Shown: piece by piece, positions 15,939 through 24,010 of the stretch | Layout of the letters: each line of letters starts with the position of its first letter | Numbering within the stretch: the first letter of the stretch is position 1 | Assembly: GCF_016773205.1 (NCBI RefSeq) | Contig: NZ_JAETWB010000016.1 | Location: 43,198-107,197, forward strand | Reading direction: 5' to 3' | From: Belnapia arida | Lineage (GTDB): Bacteria; Pseudomonadota; Alphaproteobacteria; Acetobacterales; Acetobacteraceae | Length of the DNA: 64,000 nt | Program-made: the position numbers and the translations under genes | Notes under the pieces: generated by a model | Seen by the model: only the letters and a program-made list of their open reading frames with translations | The model's database searches: none | What the model was told of the DNA's origin: nothing

Positions 15939-17148
15939 TGCGGGCGTGCTGGCCGCCGGCACCGGCCTCTTCGCCGCGCTGCTGCATTTCGCCGGGGCGC
16001 TGAAGTCGTTGCCCGGCCTCGCCGCCCTGCCGGTCGACCTCACCTTGCTGGCCACCCTGTTGCTGGCGCCCTCGCTGCTGCTGCTGCTCGCCCTGCGGGA
16101 CTGGGAGGTGCAGCGGGGTGTCGCCCTGCCGCTGGCGGGGTTCGCCGGGCTGCTGGTGTGGCTGGTGCTGGCGGGGGCGTGGAGCGGCTCGCGCACCGTG
16201 CTCGCCGAGAAACTGCCGCAGGTGGTGCTGCTCGGCCCTGCGATGCTGGCGGCGGGGCTTCTGGTCGGGGCTGATGGGCCGACGCTCCGGCGCTTTGTCG
16301 CAGCGGTGGTGCCGATCGGGCTGCTGGTCGGGGCTGGCATCGCCTGGGGGCTGGCGCGGGATGCGGTGGTACTGGGCGGCGAGGCTGGCGCCGACCCGGT
16401 GCGCATCCGGGTGCAGTACCAGCTTGCCGGGCTGGCCATCGCCTGCGCCGGCGGGCTGGCGGCGGTGCGGCTGACGGAGGCGGCGGGCTGGGCGCGGCTG
16501 GGCTGGGGGCTGGCGGTGCTGGCGCTGGCGGCGGCCTCGCTGGTGCCGGGCGGGCGGGCGGCGGCGCTCGGCCTCGGGCTCGGGCTCGGCGGGGCGCCGG
16601 CGCTGCGCTTCTGGCTGCTGCGGCGACCGCGGGCGGCGCTCGGCTGGCTTGCCGGAGTGGCGCTGGCCGGGGCGGGCGGCCTCGCCCTGCTGCTGGCGAT
16701 GCCGGAGGAGGTCGCCATTTTCCGCACCATCGACCGCTTCTTCGGCGACCCGGCGGAGGCGACCCCGGCGCGCATCCTGCTTTGGGGCGAGGCGCTGCGC
16801 TGGGCGGGCGAGGCGGCGCCCTTCGGCCTCGGCACCGGCGGCTTCACCCTGGCCGCCGGCAGTGGCGACGACCGCAGCCTGCACCCGCACAACCATGCGC
16901 TGGAGATGCTGGCCGAGGCGGGACTGCCGGGCTTCGCCTGCTGGCTGCTGGCCTTCGGTGGCGGCGTGGGGCTGGCGCTGCTGCGGGCGCCGCTGGTGGC
17001 GCCGGGGCGGGCGGCGCGCATCGCGGCGCTGACGCTGCCGGTGGCGCTGACCGCCATGGTCTCGACCGATCTCGGCAACCGCATGGTCTGGTTCGCCCTC
17101 GGCCTGCTGCTCTCGCTCGGGGTGGAGGCACGGGAGCGGCATGTATGA
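15928..17148 (+). CDS. O-antigen ligase/polymerase-like membrane protein (Wzy/WaaL type)
   Basis: 406 aa from GTG 15928, which overlaps the stop of the Wzz-like gene. About ten to twelve hydrophobic segments are visible. A long periplasmic-type loop (PEEVAIFRTIDRFFGDP..ARILLWGEALRWAGEAAPFGLGTGGF) contains the R...W motif, and HPHNHALEMLAEAGLPGF follows. The HxHN..LE block is the hallmark of the O-antigen ligase family. It probably polymerises the repeat unit in this exopolysaccharide locus, working with the Wzz-like protein. Polymerase and ligase members cannot be told apart by sequence alone. Translation of 15553-15927 in this frame is out-of-frame Wzz sequence. Confidence 0.8.
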   Translation: MRIDAGVLAAGTGLFAALLHFAGALKSLPGLAALPVDLTLLATLLLAPSLLLLLALRDWEVQRGVALPLAGFAGLLVWLVLAGAWSGSRTVLAEKLPQVVLLGPAMLAAGLLVGADGPTLRRFVAAVVPIGLLVGAGIAWGLARDAVVLGGEAGADPVRIRVQYQLAGLAIACAGGLAAVRLTEAAGWARLGWGLAVLALAAASLVPGGRAAALGLGLGLGGAPALRFWLLRRPRAALGWLAGVALAGAGGLALLLAMPEEVAIFRTIDRFFGDPAEATPARILLWGEALRWAGEAAPFGLGTGGFTLAAGSGDDRSLHPHNHALEMLAEAGLPGFACWLLAFGGGVGLALLRAPLVAPGRAARIAALTLPVALTAMVSTDLGNRMVWFALGLLLSLGVEARERHV

Positions 17149-17731
17149 GCGGGGCGGCAAGCGGCTGCTCGACCTGACCGGTGGCGGGCTGCTGCTGGTG
17201 CTGCTGGCGCCGGTGCTGGGGCTTACGGCGCTCGCGGTGCGGATGCGGCTCGGGCGGCCGGTGCTGTTTCGGCAGCAGCGGGCGGGGCGCGGCGGGCGGC
17301 CCTTCATCCTGCTGAAATTCCGCAGCATGGCCGAGGGGCCGGGCGGCGACGCAGCGCGGCTTGGCCGGTTCGGGCGGTGGCTGCGGGCGAGCGCGCTCGA
17401 CGAGCTGCCGCAGCTGATTAACGTGGTGCGCGGCGAGATGAGTCTGGTCGGACCGCGGCCGCTGCCCGTCGCCTACACGCCGCTCTACAGCCCCGCGCAG
17501 GCGGCGCGGCTCCGCGTGCGGCCGGGGCTGGCCGGGCTGGCGCAGGCAGCGGGGCGGAATGCGCTGCCCTGGGGGCCGCGCCTCGCCCTCGATGCGCGCT
17601 ATGCGGCGCGGCAGAGCCTCGGCGGCGACCTCGCGCTGATGCTGCGCTGCGCGCTGCTGGTGCTGCATGGCCGTGGCGCCAGCGCACCGGGCCACGCCAC
17701 CATGCCGGCCTTCCGAGGCGAGCGGGACTAG
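17141..17731 (+). CDS. small monotopic sugar-1-phosphate transferase (WcaJ/PglC family)
   Basis: 196 aa, the short PglC-like form. A single N-terminal membrane hairpin (GGGLLLVLLAPVLGLTALAVR) is followed by QQRAGRGGRPF, LLKFRSM, ALDELPQLINVVRGEMSLVGPRP and RVRPGLAGLAQ. These are the conserved blocks of enzymes that transfer a sugar-1-phosphate to undecaprenyl phosphate. The usual Asp-Glu catalytic pair is in LDELPQ. It overlaps the Wzy-like gene by 8 bp and ends in a 4-bp overlap with the convergent ligase gene. Together with the WecA-like gene at 1-706 the locus has two different initiating enzymes, so more than one glycan or a branched pathway is possible. Confidence 0.88.
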   Translation: MYERGGKRLLDLTGGGLLLVLLAPVLGLTALAVRMRLGRPVLFRQQRAGRGGRPFILLKFRSMAEGPGGDAARLGRFGRWLRASALDELPQLINVVRGEMSLVGPRPLPVAYTPLYSPAQAARLRVRPGLAGLAQAAGRNALPWGPRLALDARYAARQSLGGDLALMLRCALLVLHGRGASAPGHATMPAFRGERD

Positions 17732-19209
17732 GCCCCGTCGCCCCGCGCCAGTTGGCGCAGCGCCTCCAGCCGGACCTTGCCGAGGGCGGTGCGCGGCAGC
17801 GCCTCCACCGTCACCACGGCGCGCGGATGCTTGAAGCGGGCGAGCCGGTCTCCGCAATGGGCCAGCATCCGCGCCGCGTCGAAATCCGGGCCGGGGACGA
17901 CGACGGCGACGGGCACCTCGCCCCAGCGCGGGTCGGGCCGGCCGCAGACCGCGCACTCCACCACGCCCGGCGCGCTGCGCAGCACGCGCTCCACCTCCGC
18001 CGGATAGACGTTCTCGCCGCCCGAGATGATGAGGTGCTTGCGTCGGTCGGTGAACCAGAAGCGGCCATCCGCATCGCGCCAGCCGAGGTCGCCGGTGGCG
18101 AACCAGCCGTCGCGCCAGGGCTCCTCGCCCTCCTCCGGCGCGTTCCGGTAGCCGCGGGCGACATGCATGCCCTTCACCTCGATCTCGCCGACCTCGCCGG
18201 GAGGCAGCGGCTCGCCCTCGGCATCGACGATGCGCGCGGCGCCGTGCAGCGCCTGACGGCCGATGGAGCCGGGATGCGCCAGCGCCTCCGCCCGCGTCTG
18301 GTAGATGGCGATTGGCCCCGTCTCCGTCGCGCCATAGACCTGCTGCACGGGGATGCCGCGGGCGTGGAAGGCCTCGATCAGCGGCAGCGGCACCTCGGAG
18401 GAGCCGGCGCCGACGGCGCGCAGGCTGGAGAGGTCGGCCGTCGCCCAGAGCGGGTGCTCGACCAGCGCCTGCATCACCGCCGGCACCAGCAGGCTCAGCG
18501 TCGGCCGGCTGCGGGCGCAGGCGAGGAAGAAGGCCTCCGGCTCGAAGCGCGGCAGCAGCACAACCTCGGCGCCGAACAGCAGCGCCGGGAGGGTCTGGAT
18601 GTTGAGGCCGCCGAGATGGAACATCGGCAGCACCGTCAGCACGCGGTCCGCCCCGGCCAGCGCATGCATGTGCTGGCTGTTGATGGCGTTGACCATCACC
18701 GCGCGATGGTCGAGCGCGACGCCCTTCGGATGGCCCGTCGTGCCGCTGGTATAGGCCAGCAGCATCGGGTCCTCCATCTCGGTCAGCGGCGTGACGCCGA
18801 GCAAGCAGGGGCCCGGCGCGTCGGGCCAGGCCTCGGCGGCGTCGAGGACGGGGCAGTCCTTCGGCGCGGCGCGGCGCGCGGGCATCGCCGTCTCCGGCAG
18901 GGCGAAGAGCGCGGCGGCGCCGGAATCGTCGAGGATGTGGCGCAGCTCGGGCGGCGCCAGGCGCCAGTTCAGCGGCAGGAACAGGCAGCCGAGCCCGGCG
19001 CAGGCGAGGGCCAGGACGATCTGGCCGGGATGGTTGTGGCCGAGATAGGCGATGCAGTCGCCATGGCCGAAGCCGCGCGCCTCCAGCATGGCCGCCGCGG
19101 CACGGATGCGGCGGGCGAGCCCGGCATAGGTGATCTGCTCTTCACCGAAGGTCAGCGCAATGGAGTGGGGAGTGTGTTCGGCATGACGCAGGATGATGCT
19201 GCAGATCAA
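17728..19209 (-). CDS. class I adenylate-forming acyl-CoA ligase
   Basis: 493 aa. The AMP-binding P-loop is AYTSGTTGHPKGVAL (about residue 155), with YGATETGP (about 290), GWFATGDLGWRDADGRFWFTDR (about 375-395) and the C-terminal swivel RTALGKV near residue 475. It would activate a carboxylic acid with ATP and join it to CoA. The start is TTG at 19209, whose TTGA overlaps the stop of the upstream acyl-CoA dehydrogenase; the extra 5' frame to 19479 is shadow. It is the last gene of a four-gene operon that begins with a NicX-like dioxygenase, so its substrate is probably an intermediate of that pathway. Confidence 0.88.
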   Translation of the reverse strand: MICSIILRHAEHTPHSIALTFGEEQITYAGLARRIRAAAAMLEARGFGHGDCIAYLGHNHPGQIVLALACAGLGCLFLPLNWRLAPPELRHILDDSGAAALFALPETAMPARRAAPKDCPVLDAAEAWPDAPGPCLLGVTPLTEMEDPMLLAYTSGTTGHPKGVALDHRAVMVNAINSQHMHALAGADRVLTVLPMFHLGGLNIQTLPALLFGAEVVLLPRFEPEAFFLACARSRPTLSLLVPAVMQALVEHPLWATADLSSLRAVGAGSSEVPLPLIEAFHARGIPVQQVYGATETGPIAIYQTRAEALAHPGSIGRQALHGAARIVDAEGEPLPPGEVGEIEVKGMHVARGYRNAPEEGEEPWRDGWFATGDLGWRDADGRFWFTDRRKHLIISGGENVYPAEVERVLRSAPGVVECAVCGRPDPRWGEVPVAVVVPGPDFDAARMLAHCGDRLARFKHPRAVVTVEALPRTALGKVRLEALRQLARGDGA

Positions 19210-20447
19210 TCGGTCTCGCCCTTCTTGTAGAGGCAGTCCCGGCCGAGCCGGTCGACGCAGAGTTCCGCTGTCCAGGGCAGCATGAGCGAGCCGCAACGCG
19301 CATCGCGGTAAAGGCGTTCGAGCGGGAGCGACTTCAGCATCGCCTGGCCGCCGCAGGTGCGGACGGCGCGGGCGGCGATGGCGGCGGCATTCTCCATCAC
19401 GCTGTACTGCGCGGCCCAGGCGCGCTGCACCTGCTCCGGCGAGGGGTCGGGACCGGCCTCGGTGACCGCCTGGAACCACAATGCCTTGGCCTGTTCCAGC
19501 GCTATACGCATCTCGGCGACGGCGATCTGTTTGGTAGCGTACATCCGCCGCTTCACCGGCGGCATCCCCGGCACCTCGCCGCGCAGATAGGCGACGGTGA
19601 AGTCATAGGCCGCCTGGGCGATGCCCATATAGATCGGGCTCAGCGTCAGGAACATGTGCGGCCAGCGGCTGGCCGCCTGCATGTAGAGGCCGGGCGGCAT
19701 CAGCGCCGCCTCCGCGCCGACCGGGACATCCTCGAACACCAGCGTGCGCGAGACGGTGCCGCGCATGCCGAGCGGGTCCCACTCGCCCACGACCGAGACG
19801 CCGGGCGCGTCGCGGGGGATGGCGAGGTAGAGCGTGTCGCGGCGGGAGAGCGGCGCCTCGCCCTCGCGCTGCTCGGTGCAGAGGATGCCGTAGTAGTCGG
19901 CATGGCCGGCGAGGCTGGCGAAGATCTTCCGCCCGGTGACGCGCCAGCCGCCAGGCACCGGCCGCGCCACGGTGCCGAAGGCCGCGGCGCCGGCCGCCGC
20001 CGCGCCGCCCTCGGAGAAGGGCTGCGAATAGACCGCGCCTTCCTCCAGGATGCGCCGGTAGTGCAGGCGGCGGCGCGCGTGGTGGGCGTCGCGCAGCGCG
20101 GGGTCCATCTCCAGGTCGTCGCTCAGGGCGCCGGTCCAGAGCGTCGAGCAGACATGCATGTTCCAGGTGAGCGCGGTCGCGCCGCAGAAGCGGCCGAGTT
20201 CGGCTGCGGCCAGGCAATAGGCGCGGAAGCCGGCGCCGAGCCCGCCCTCCGCGCGCGGGATGCAGAGGCCGAGCAGGCCGTTTCCCGCCATGTCGCGGTA
20301 ATTCTCGGTCGGGAAGCGTGCCTCGCGGTCCCAGCTTGCCGCACGCGGGGCGAGCACGGCCTCGCCGAACTCGCGGGCCTTGGCGGTGAGTGCGGCTTCC
20401 TCCGGCGTCAGGCGGAAGGCGGCGGGGTCGAAAAGCGGCTCGGCCAT
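19206..20447 (-). CDS. acyl-CoA dehydrogenase-family flavoprotein
   Basis: 413 aa. The family blocks are visible: TPEEAALTAKAREF at the N-terminus, GLCIPRAEGGLG, AVYSQPFSEGGAA, WRVTGRKIFASLA, GMRGTVSRTLVFEDVPV and VRTCGGQAMLKSLPLERLYRDARCG. The FAD-binding FSEGG replaces the usual S-E-P-x-x-G pattern. This, and the operon setting beside a ring-cleaving dioxygenase, leave room for a monooxygenase-like member instead of a true dehydrogenase. It starts 4 bases after the hydrolase stop and overlaps the ligase start. Confidence 0.85.
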   Translation of the reverse strand: MAEPLFDPAAFRLTPEEAALTAKAREFGEAVLAPRAASWDREARFPTENYRDMAGNGLLGLCIPRAEGGLGAGFRAYCLAAAELGRFCGATALTWNMHVCSTLWTGALSDDLEMDPALRDAHHARRRLHYRRILEEGAVYSQPFSEGGAAAAGAAAFGTVARPVPGGWRVTGRKIFASLAGHADYYGILCTEQREGEAPLSRRDTLYLAIPRDAPGVSVVGEWDPLGMRGTVSRTLVFEDVPVGAEAALMPPGLYMQAASRWPHMFLTLSPIYMGIAQAAYDFTVAYLRGEVPGMPPVKRRMYATKQIAVAEMRIALEQAKALWFQAVTEAGPDPSPEQVQRAWAAQYSVMENAAAIAARAVRTCGGQAMLKSLPLERLYRDARCGSLMLPWTAELCVDRLGRDCLYKKGETD

Positions 20448-20451
20448 GCGC

Positions 20452-21234
20452 TCAGTCCGCTCCCACCCGGTCGAGGAAGCTGGTCAGCATGGTGTTGACG
20501 TCGCCCGGCCGTTCGAGATGGGCGAGGTGCCCGGCATCGGCGATGACCGCCATCCGCGCGCCGGGAATGGCGCTCGCCGTCCAATGCATGACGTGGAAGG
20601 GAGCGAGCGGATCCGCCTCGCCGACCAGCACGAGGCAGGGCATGTCGAGCCGGCCGAGATCGTCGCGGCGGTCGAAGGTGACGAGGGTGGCGAGCGCGGC
20701 GCGGTAGCCGCCCTCCGGCACCGCGGCCATGCTGGCGATGGCGGCCGGTGCCGCCGCCGGGTCCGGCGCATCGCCGAGCATGCGGCCGACCACCTGCGGC
20801 GCGATCTCGGCGAGGCTCCGCCCGGCCTCCAGCGGCGCCAGCCGGTCGGCGAGGAAGCGCTCGCGGAAGGCGGGGTCGCGGCCGCCGAAGGCCGGCGGGC
20901 TGGCATAGAGGATGAGGCTGCGCACCCGCTCCGGCCAGGTGAGGGCGAATTCCAGCGCCACCATGCCGCCGATCGAATGGCCGACGAGGTCGGCACGCTC
21001 CAGCTCCGCCGCGTCGAGCATGCGCCCGAGCGCGGCGGCGAGCGCGGGAAAGCCCGGCTCCACCGGCGCCGAGGCGCCGTAGCCCGGCATGTCCCAGGCC
21101 AGCACGCGATACCCGGCGAGCGCCGGCAGGGTCGGCCCCCAGAGTCCTGCATTCCCGCCGAGCCCGTGCAGCAGCACGATGGCGCGGCGGCCTTCGCCAT
21201 GCTCCTGCCAGGAGGGGATCGGGGCCTCGGTCAT
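20452..21234 (-). CDS. alpha/beta-hydrolase in NicX-like operon
   Basis: 260 aa. LLHGLGGNAGLWGP forms the oxyanion region (about residue 22), GHSIGGM is the nucleophile elbow with the catalytic Ser (about 95), the Asp is in GEADPLAP (about 210) and the His in DAGHLAHLERP (about 238). It resembles 3-oxoadipate enol-lactonase-like enzymes. Because the upstream gene is NicX-like and in the nicotinate pathway NicD (also an alpha/beta hydrolase) removes formate from the NicX product, a deformylase role is plausible. Sequence alone does not prove it. The ATG at 21234 overlaps the NicX-like stop (ATGA). Confidence 0.85.
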   Translation of the reverse strand: MTEAPIPSWQEHGEGRRAIVLLHGLGGNAGLWGPTLPALAGYRVLAWDMPGYGASAPVEPGFPALAAALGRMLDAAELERADLVGHSIGGMVALEFALTWPERVRSLILYASPPAFGGRDPAFRERFLADRLAPLEAGRSLAEIAPQVVGRMLGDAPDPAAAPAAIASMAAVPEGGYRAALATLVTFDRRDDLGRLDMPCLVLVGEADPLAPFHVMHWTASAIPGARMAVIADAGHLAHLERPGDVNTMLTSFLDRVGAD

Positions 21235-22268
21235 GGCAGCAGCCTTCCTTCCTCCACCACCGCCTCGCCATCGAGGGTGATGGTGCAGTTGCGGACGGGG
21301 ATGTCGAAATGCCCCTCGGTGAAGCGGCCGGCGAATTCGTTGGCGCCGGTCGAGAACAGGAAATTGCCGGCGAAGGCGCGCAGCTCCGTGCCGTTGGTGT
21401 CGCGCCGGTCGTAGAAGGCAAGTGCCTCGTAGCGCGCGCGGGGGTTGAGGCCCCAGCCGACATGCGAGACGGCATAGGCGGCGCGGTCGTCCCAGGCCGA
21501 AAGGTAGCGCCGCATCATCTCGGCATCGGCCCCCTCCCCTTCGACGGCGACGATGTGGTCGTCCGCGAGCGTCAGGCGGACCGGGCGCTCCAGGTAGCGC
21601 TTGAAGGTGAGGTTCACGTCGCCCGCATCCAGCACCAGCGTTCCTTCGACACTGCCGGCGCGCGGGAAGGCGACGAGGATGCCGCCCGGCCAGTGCGCGA
21701 CGGTGCCCGGCCGGTCGGTCCAGCCCCAGACGCCGGCGATCGCGGCCCCTTCCATCGCCACATGCAGGTCGGTGCCGGCGGCGGAGGTGACATGCATCCG
21801 CCGGGCGGCGCGGGCGCGCTTCACCGCGGCCTTCACCGGCGCCTCGTCCTCGGGGCGTGGGACGAGGCGGGCGAGCACCTCCGGGTGCTCGTTCGAGACC
21901 ATCAGCACCCGGCTGCCCGCTTTGAGGATGGCGGGGAGCTCGGGCGCATGCAGCAGCCCCTCCACCGTCAGATCGAGGATGAGCGGCGCCGCGGCCAGCG
22001 CCGCCATCACCCCGGGATGGCCGCCGATGGCGCGCGAGGCGCCGGTGGAGCGCACCGGCACCGGGGCGGTGGAGGGCGGCGTCGGCAGGATGCAGCGGAA
22101 GGGCCGGCAGCGGAGGCGGAGGGCCGCGAGTTCCGCAAGCTCGAGGTTCAGCGCGCGGGACTGGCTCTCCCCGAGCAGGCAGAGCGGCAACCCGGCACCG
22201 GCGCCGCAGAGGCGCAGCACGGTCTCGAAGGCGTCGAGCCAGGGAGCTTCGATCCGGTCGGCAAGCAT
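21231..22268 (-). CDS. NicX-like 2,5-dihydroxypyridine 5,6-dioxygenase / M29-like protein
   Basis: 345 aa from ATG 22268 with AGGAGGGG directly upstream; an extension to 22319 lacks such a site. Several blocks match my memory of P. putida NicX: EGTLVLDAGDVNL, YLSAWDDRAAYAVSHVGWGLNPRA, YDRRDTNGTELRAFAGNFLFS and GHFDIPVRNCTITLDG. These contain His and Asp residues expected to bind Fe(II). NicX opens the pyridine ring of 2,5-dihydroxypyridine to N-formylmaleamate. The N-terminal half is less alike. It heads an operon with hydrolase, acyl-CoA dehydrogenase and ligase, and a divergent MarR regulator, as nicR is near nicX in Pseudomonas. Confidence 0.75.
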   Translation of the reverse strand: MLADRIEAPWLDAFETVLRLCGAGAGLPLCLLGESQSRALNLELAELAALRLRCRPFRCILPTPPSTAPVPVRSTGASRAIGGHPGVMAALAAAPLILDLTVEGLLHAPELPAILKAGSRVLMVSNEHPEVLARLVPRPEDEAPVKAAVKRARAARRMHVTSAAGTDLHVAMEGAAIAGVWGWTDRPGTVAHWPGGILVAFPRAGSVEGTLVLDAGDVNLTFKRYLERPVRLTLADDHIVAVEGEGADAEMMRRYLSAWDDRAAYAVSHVGWGLNPRARYEALAFYDRRDTNGTELRAFAGNFLFSTGANEFAGRFTEGHFDIPVRNCTITLDGEAVVEEGRLLP

Positions 22269-22366
22269 GTCCCCTCCTAGTGACGGCGTGGCAGCCGGAC
22301 AATTCAAATGAAAATGCACTTATAGCCAAGACGTATTATTCCGAAGATTTTCCTCATCGCGTTTGG

Positions 22367-22409
22367 TATCGTATCGAAAGCCCCCAGGACAACGTAACGA
22401 TATCGATAT
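22367..22409. promoter_or_regulatory. candidate MarR operator at the divergent nicX-like/marR promoter
   Basis: TATCGT (22367-22372) and ACGATA (22397-22402) form an inverted pair, and the second half lies within the perfect palindrome ATATCGATAT (22400-22409) overlapping the marR ATG. MarR regulators commonly bind such palindromes to control themselves and the divergent operon. Confidence 0.4.
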
Positions 22410-22872
22410 GGAAATTCCCTCCCCGCCCTCCGGGGTCCGCTTCATCGATGACTACCTCGTGTATCTGCTGGCCCGTGCCGCGCACCAGGTTTCCAGCGAA
22501 TTCCACGAGCAATTGCGCCGCCGTGGCATTTCGGTCGCGGTCTGGCGCGTGCTGAGTGGCCTGATCGGCAGCGAGGGCGAAACGGTCACCGGGCTTGCCG
22601 AGGCCTGCCTCCTGCAACAGCCGACCATGACGAAGCTGCTCGACCGCATGACCCGCTCCGGCCTGGTGTCCCGCAGCCCCGACCAGCGGGACCGGCGCGT
22701 GGTGCGGGTCTGCCTCACCGCGGCCGGGCGGGCCATGGCGGAGGACCTGGCGCTGGCCGCCAAGGCGCACGAGGCGGAGCTGCTCGCCCGCCATCCGCCC
22801 GCCGAGGCGGAGGCGATCAAGAACCTGCTCCGCTCCATCCTCGCCCGGCACGACAGGCCGCGGCGGGGATAG
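22408..22872 (+). CDS. MarR-family transcriptional regulator
   Basis: 154 aa. The winged-helix core is clear: VAWRVLSGLIGSEGETVTGLAEACLLQQPTMTKLLDRMTR, then SRSPDQRDRRVVRVCLT. ATG 22408 gives a sensible N-terminus; TTG 22363 is an in-frame alternative. It is divergent from the NicX-like operon with about 140 bp between them, so it most likely controls that operon in response to an aromatic or pyridine ligand. NicR of the nicotinate pathway is also a MarR protein. Confidence 0.88.
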   Translation: MEIPSPPSGVRFIDDYLVYLLARAAHQVSSEFHEQLRRRGISVAVWRVLSGLIGSEGETVTGLAEACLLQQPTMTKLLDRMTRSGLVSRSPDQRDRRVVRVCLTAAGRAMAEDLALAAKAHEAELLARHPPAEAEAIKNLLRSILARHDRPRRG

Positions 22873-22878
22873 GGCCTG

Positions 22879-23922
22879 CTACTGCGCCGGGATGGTGACG
22901 ACGGGCGTCGGCTGGCCCCGCCCGCTCTCGGCCAGCACCTGCAGGATATAGGCGAAGGTGAAGCTGGCCTTCGAGCGGTAGTCGCCCTGCTCGACCCAGA
23001 ACCAGCGCTGGCGGTAGGGCACCGCGGCATAGGCATCGGCCGGTGCGCGCGGGCCCTGGCGGACGCGGATCAGCCGCTCGCCGAAGCCGTCCTCCGTCGC
23101 CCGCGTGTCGCCGCGGGCGACATCCGCCTCCGACACCTCGATCTGCGCGCCGAGTTCGTAGAGCACCTGGAGGACGGAGCGCGTCAGGATCGCCACCTGG
23201 CGAGCGCCCGCCCGTGCCCGGCCATAGGCCACCTCCGCCTCCCGCTCGCGCGGGTCGAGGCCGAGCAGGCTGCGGGCCTGGCGCACTGCCGGCGTGTCGC
23301 CATCCAGCAGCAGGAAGACGCGGCCGGCCCCGCCATGCCGCTCGAAGCGCAGCCCGATCGCACCCACCGCCTGGGCCTGACGCAGCGCCCCGATCAGGGC
23401 GAGGAAGCCGCCCGAGGCTTCCTGCGCCTCGCCGCCCCGCGTCACGCCGTTCGGCAAGCCGTTCACCGACTGCACGCCGAGGCGGAAGAGCAGGTCCACC
23501 GGCGCGCCGCTCTGGGCCAGCGACAGCAGCTCCGCCGCCGCCAACGGCCGCAGGTAGGACTGGGCGAATTGCTCGCCGGCCATCGGCGTGAAGGTGAAGG
23601 TCGGCCGCGTCGTGTACTGCATGGTGCCGGAGACGGTGGCGTAGTTCCCCGGATTGGCCACCGGGTAGGCGTTCAGCCCGACCTGCCCGGTGGTCTGCAG
23701 CGTGTAGCCGGTGATGACCTGGCTGACCGAGAGGAAGGTCGGCACGTCGGCATAGCGCAGCCGCACCATGTTCAGCAGCATCTGCCGCTTCAGCCCGTCG
23801 CCGAGCGCCTGGGCGTAGCCGACCTGGTCGGTGTCGAGCTGCTGCGGCCCGTTGCCGGTGCAGCCGGCGAGCAGCAGGAGGGCCAGCCAGGCAGGACGGC
23901 GGAAGGGTATGGGACGGGTCAT
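22879..23922 (-). CDS. predicted lipoprotein of unknown function
   Basis: 347 aa from ATG 23922 (an ATG at 23943 adds seven residues). The N-terminus is a lipoprotein signal with lipobox LLLAGC. The mature protein has DGLKRQMLLNMVRLRYADVPTFLSVSQVITGYTL, then SGTMQYTTRPTFTFTPMAGEQF, which I recall from a conserved unnamed proteobacterial lipoprotein family. The C-terminal part includes QGDYRSKASFTFAYILQVL. No enzymatic motif is seen. It is convergent with marR and divergent from a Bug protein. Confidence 0.75.
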   Translation of the reverse strand: MTRPIPFRRPAWLALLLLAGCTGNGPQQLDTDQVGYAQALGDGLKRQMLLNMVRLRYADVPTFLSVSQVITGYTLQTTGQVGLNAYPVANPGNYATVSGTMQYTTRPTFTFTPMAGEQFAQSYLRPLAAAELLSLAQSGAPVDLLFRLGVQSVNGLPNGVTRGGEAQEASGGFLALIGALRQAQAVGAIGLRFERHGGAGRVFLLLDGDTPAVRQARSLLGLDPREREAEVAYGRARAGARQVAILTRSVLQVLYELGAQIEVSEADVARGDTRATEDGFGERLIRVRQGPRAPADAYAAVPYRQRWFWVEQGDYRSKASFTFAYILQVLAESGRGQPTPVVTIPAQ

Positions 23923-24010
23923 CGGCGGGCGGCAAGGCAGCATCCGGGCAGGGCGGCGTCAACCGGCGCCGGGGATGCTATGCTCGCCGGCAAAACGGGG
24001 AGGAAGCACC

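Noticed and set aside
20452..21234. Naming the alpha/beta hydrolase NicD
   Set aside because: The order next to a NicX-like gene suggests it, but the sequence looks closer to general enol-lactonase-type hydrolases, so no symbol is given.
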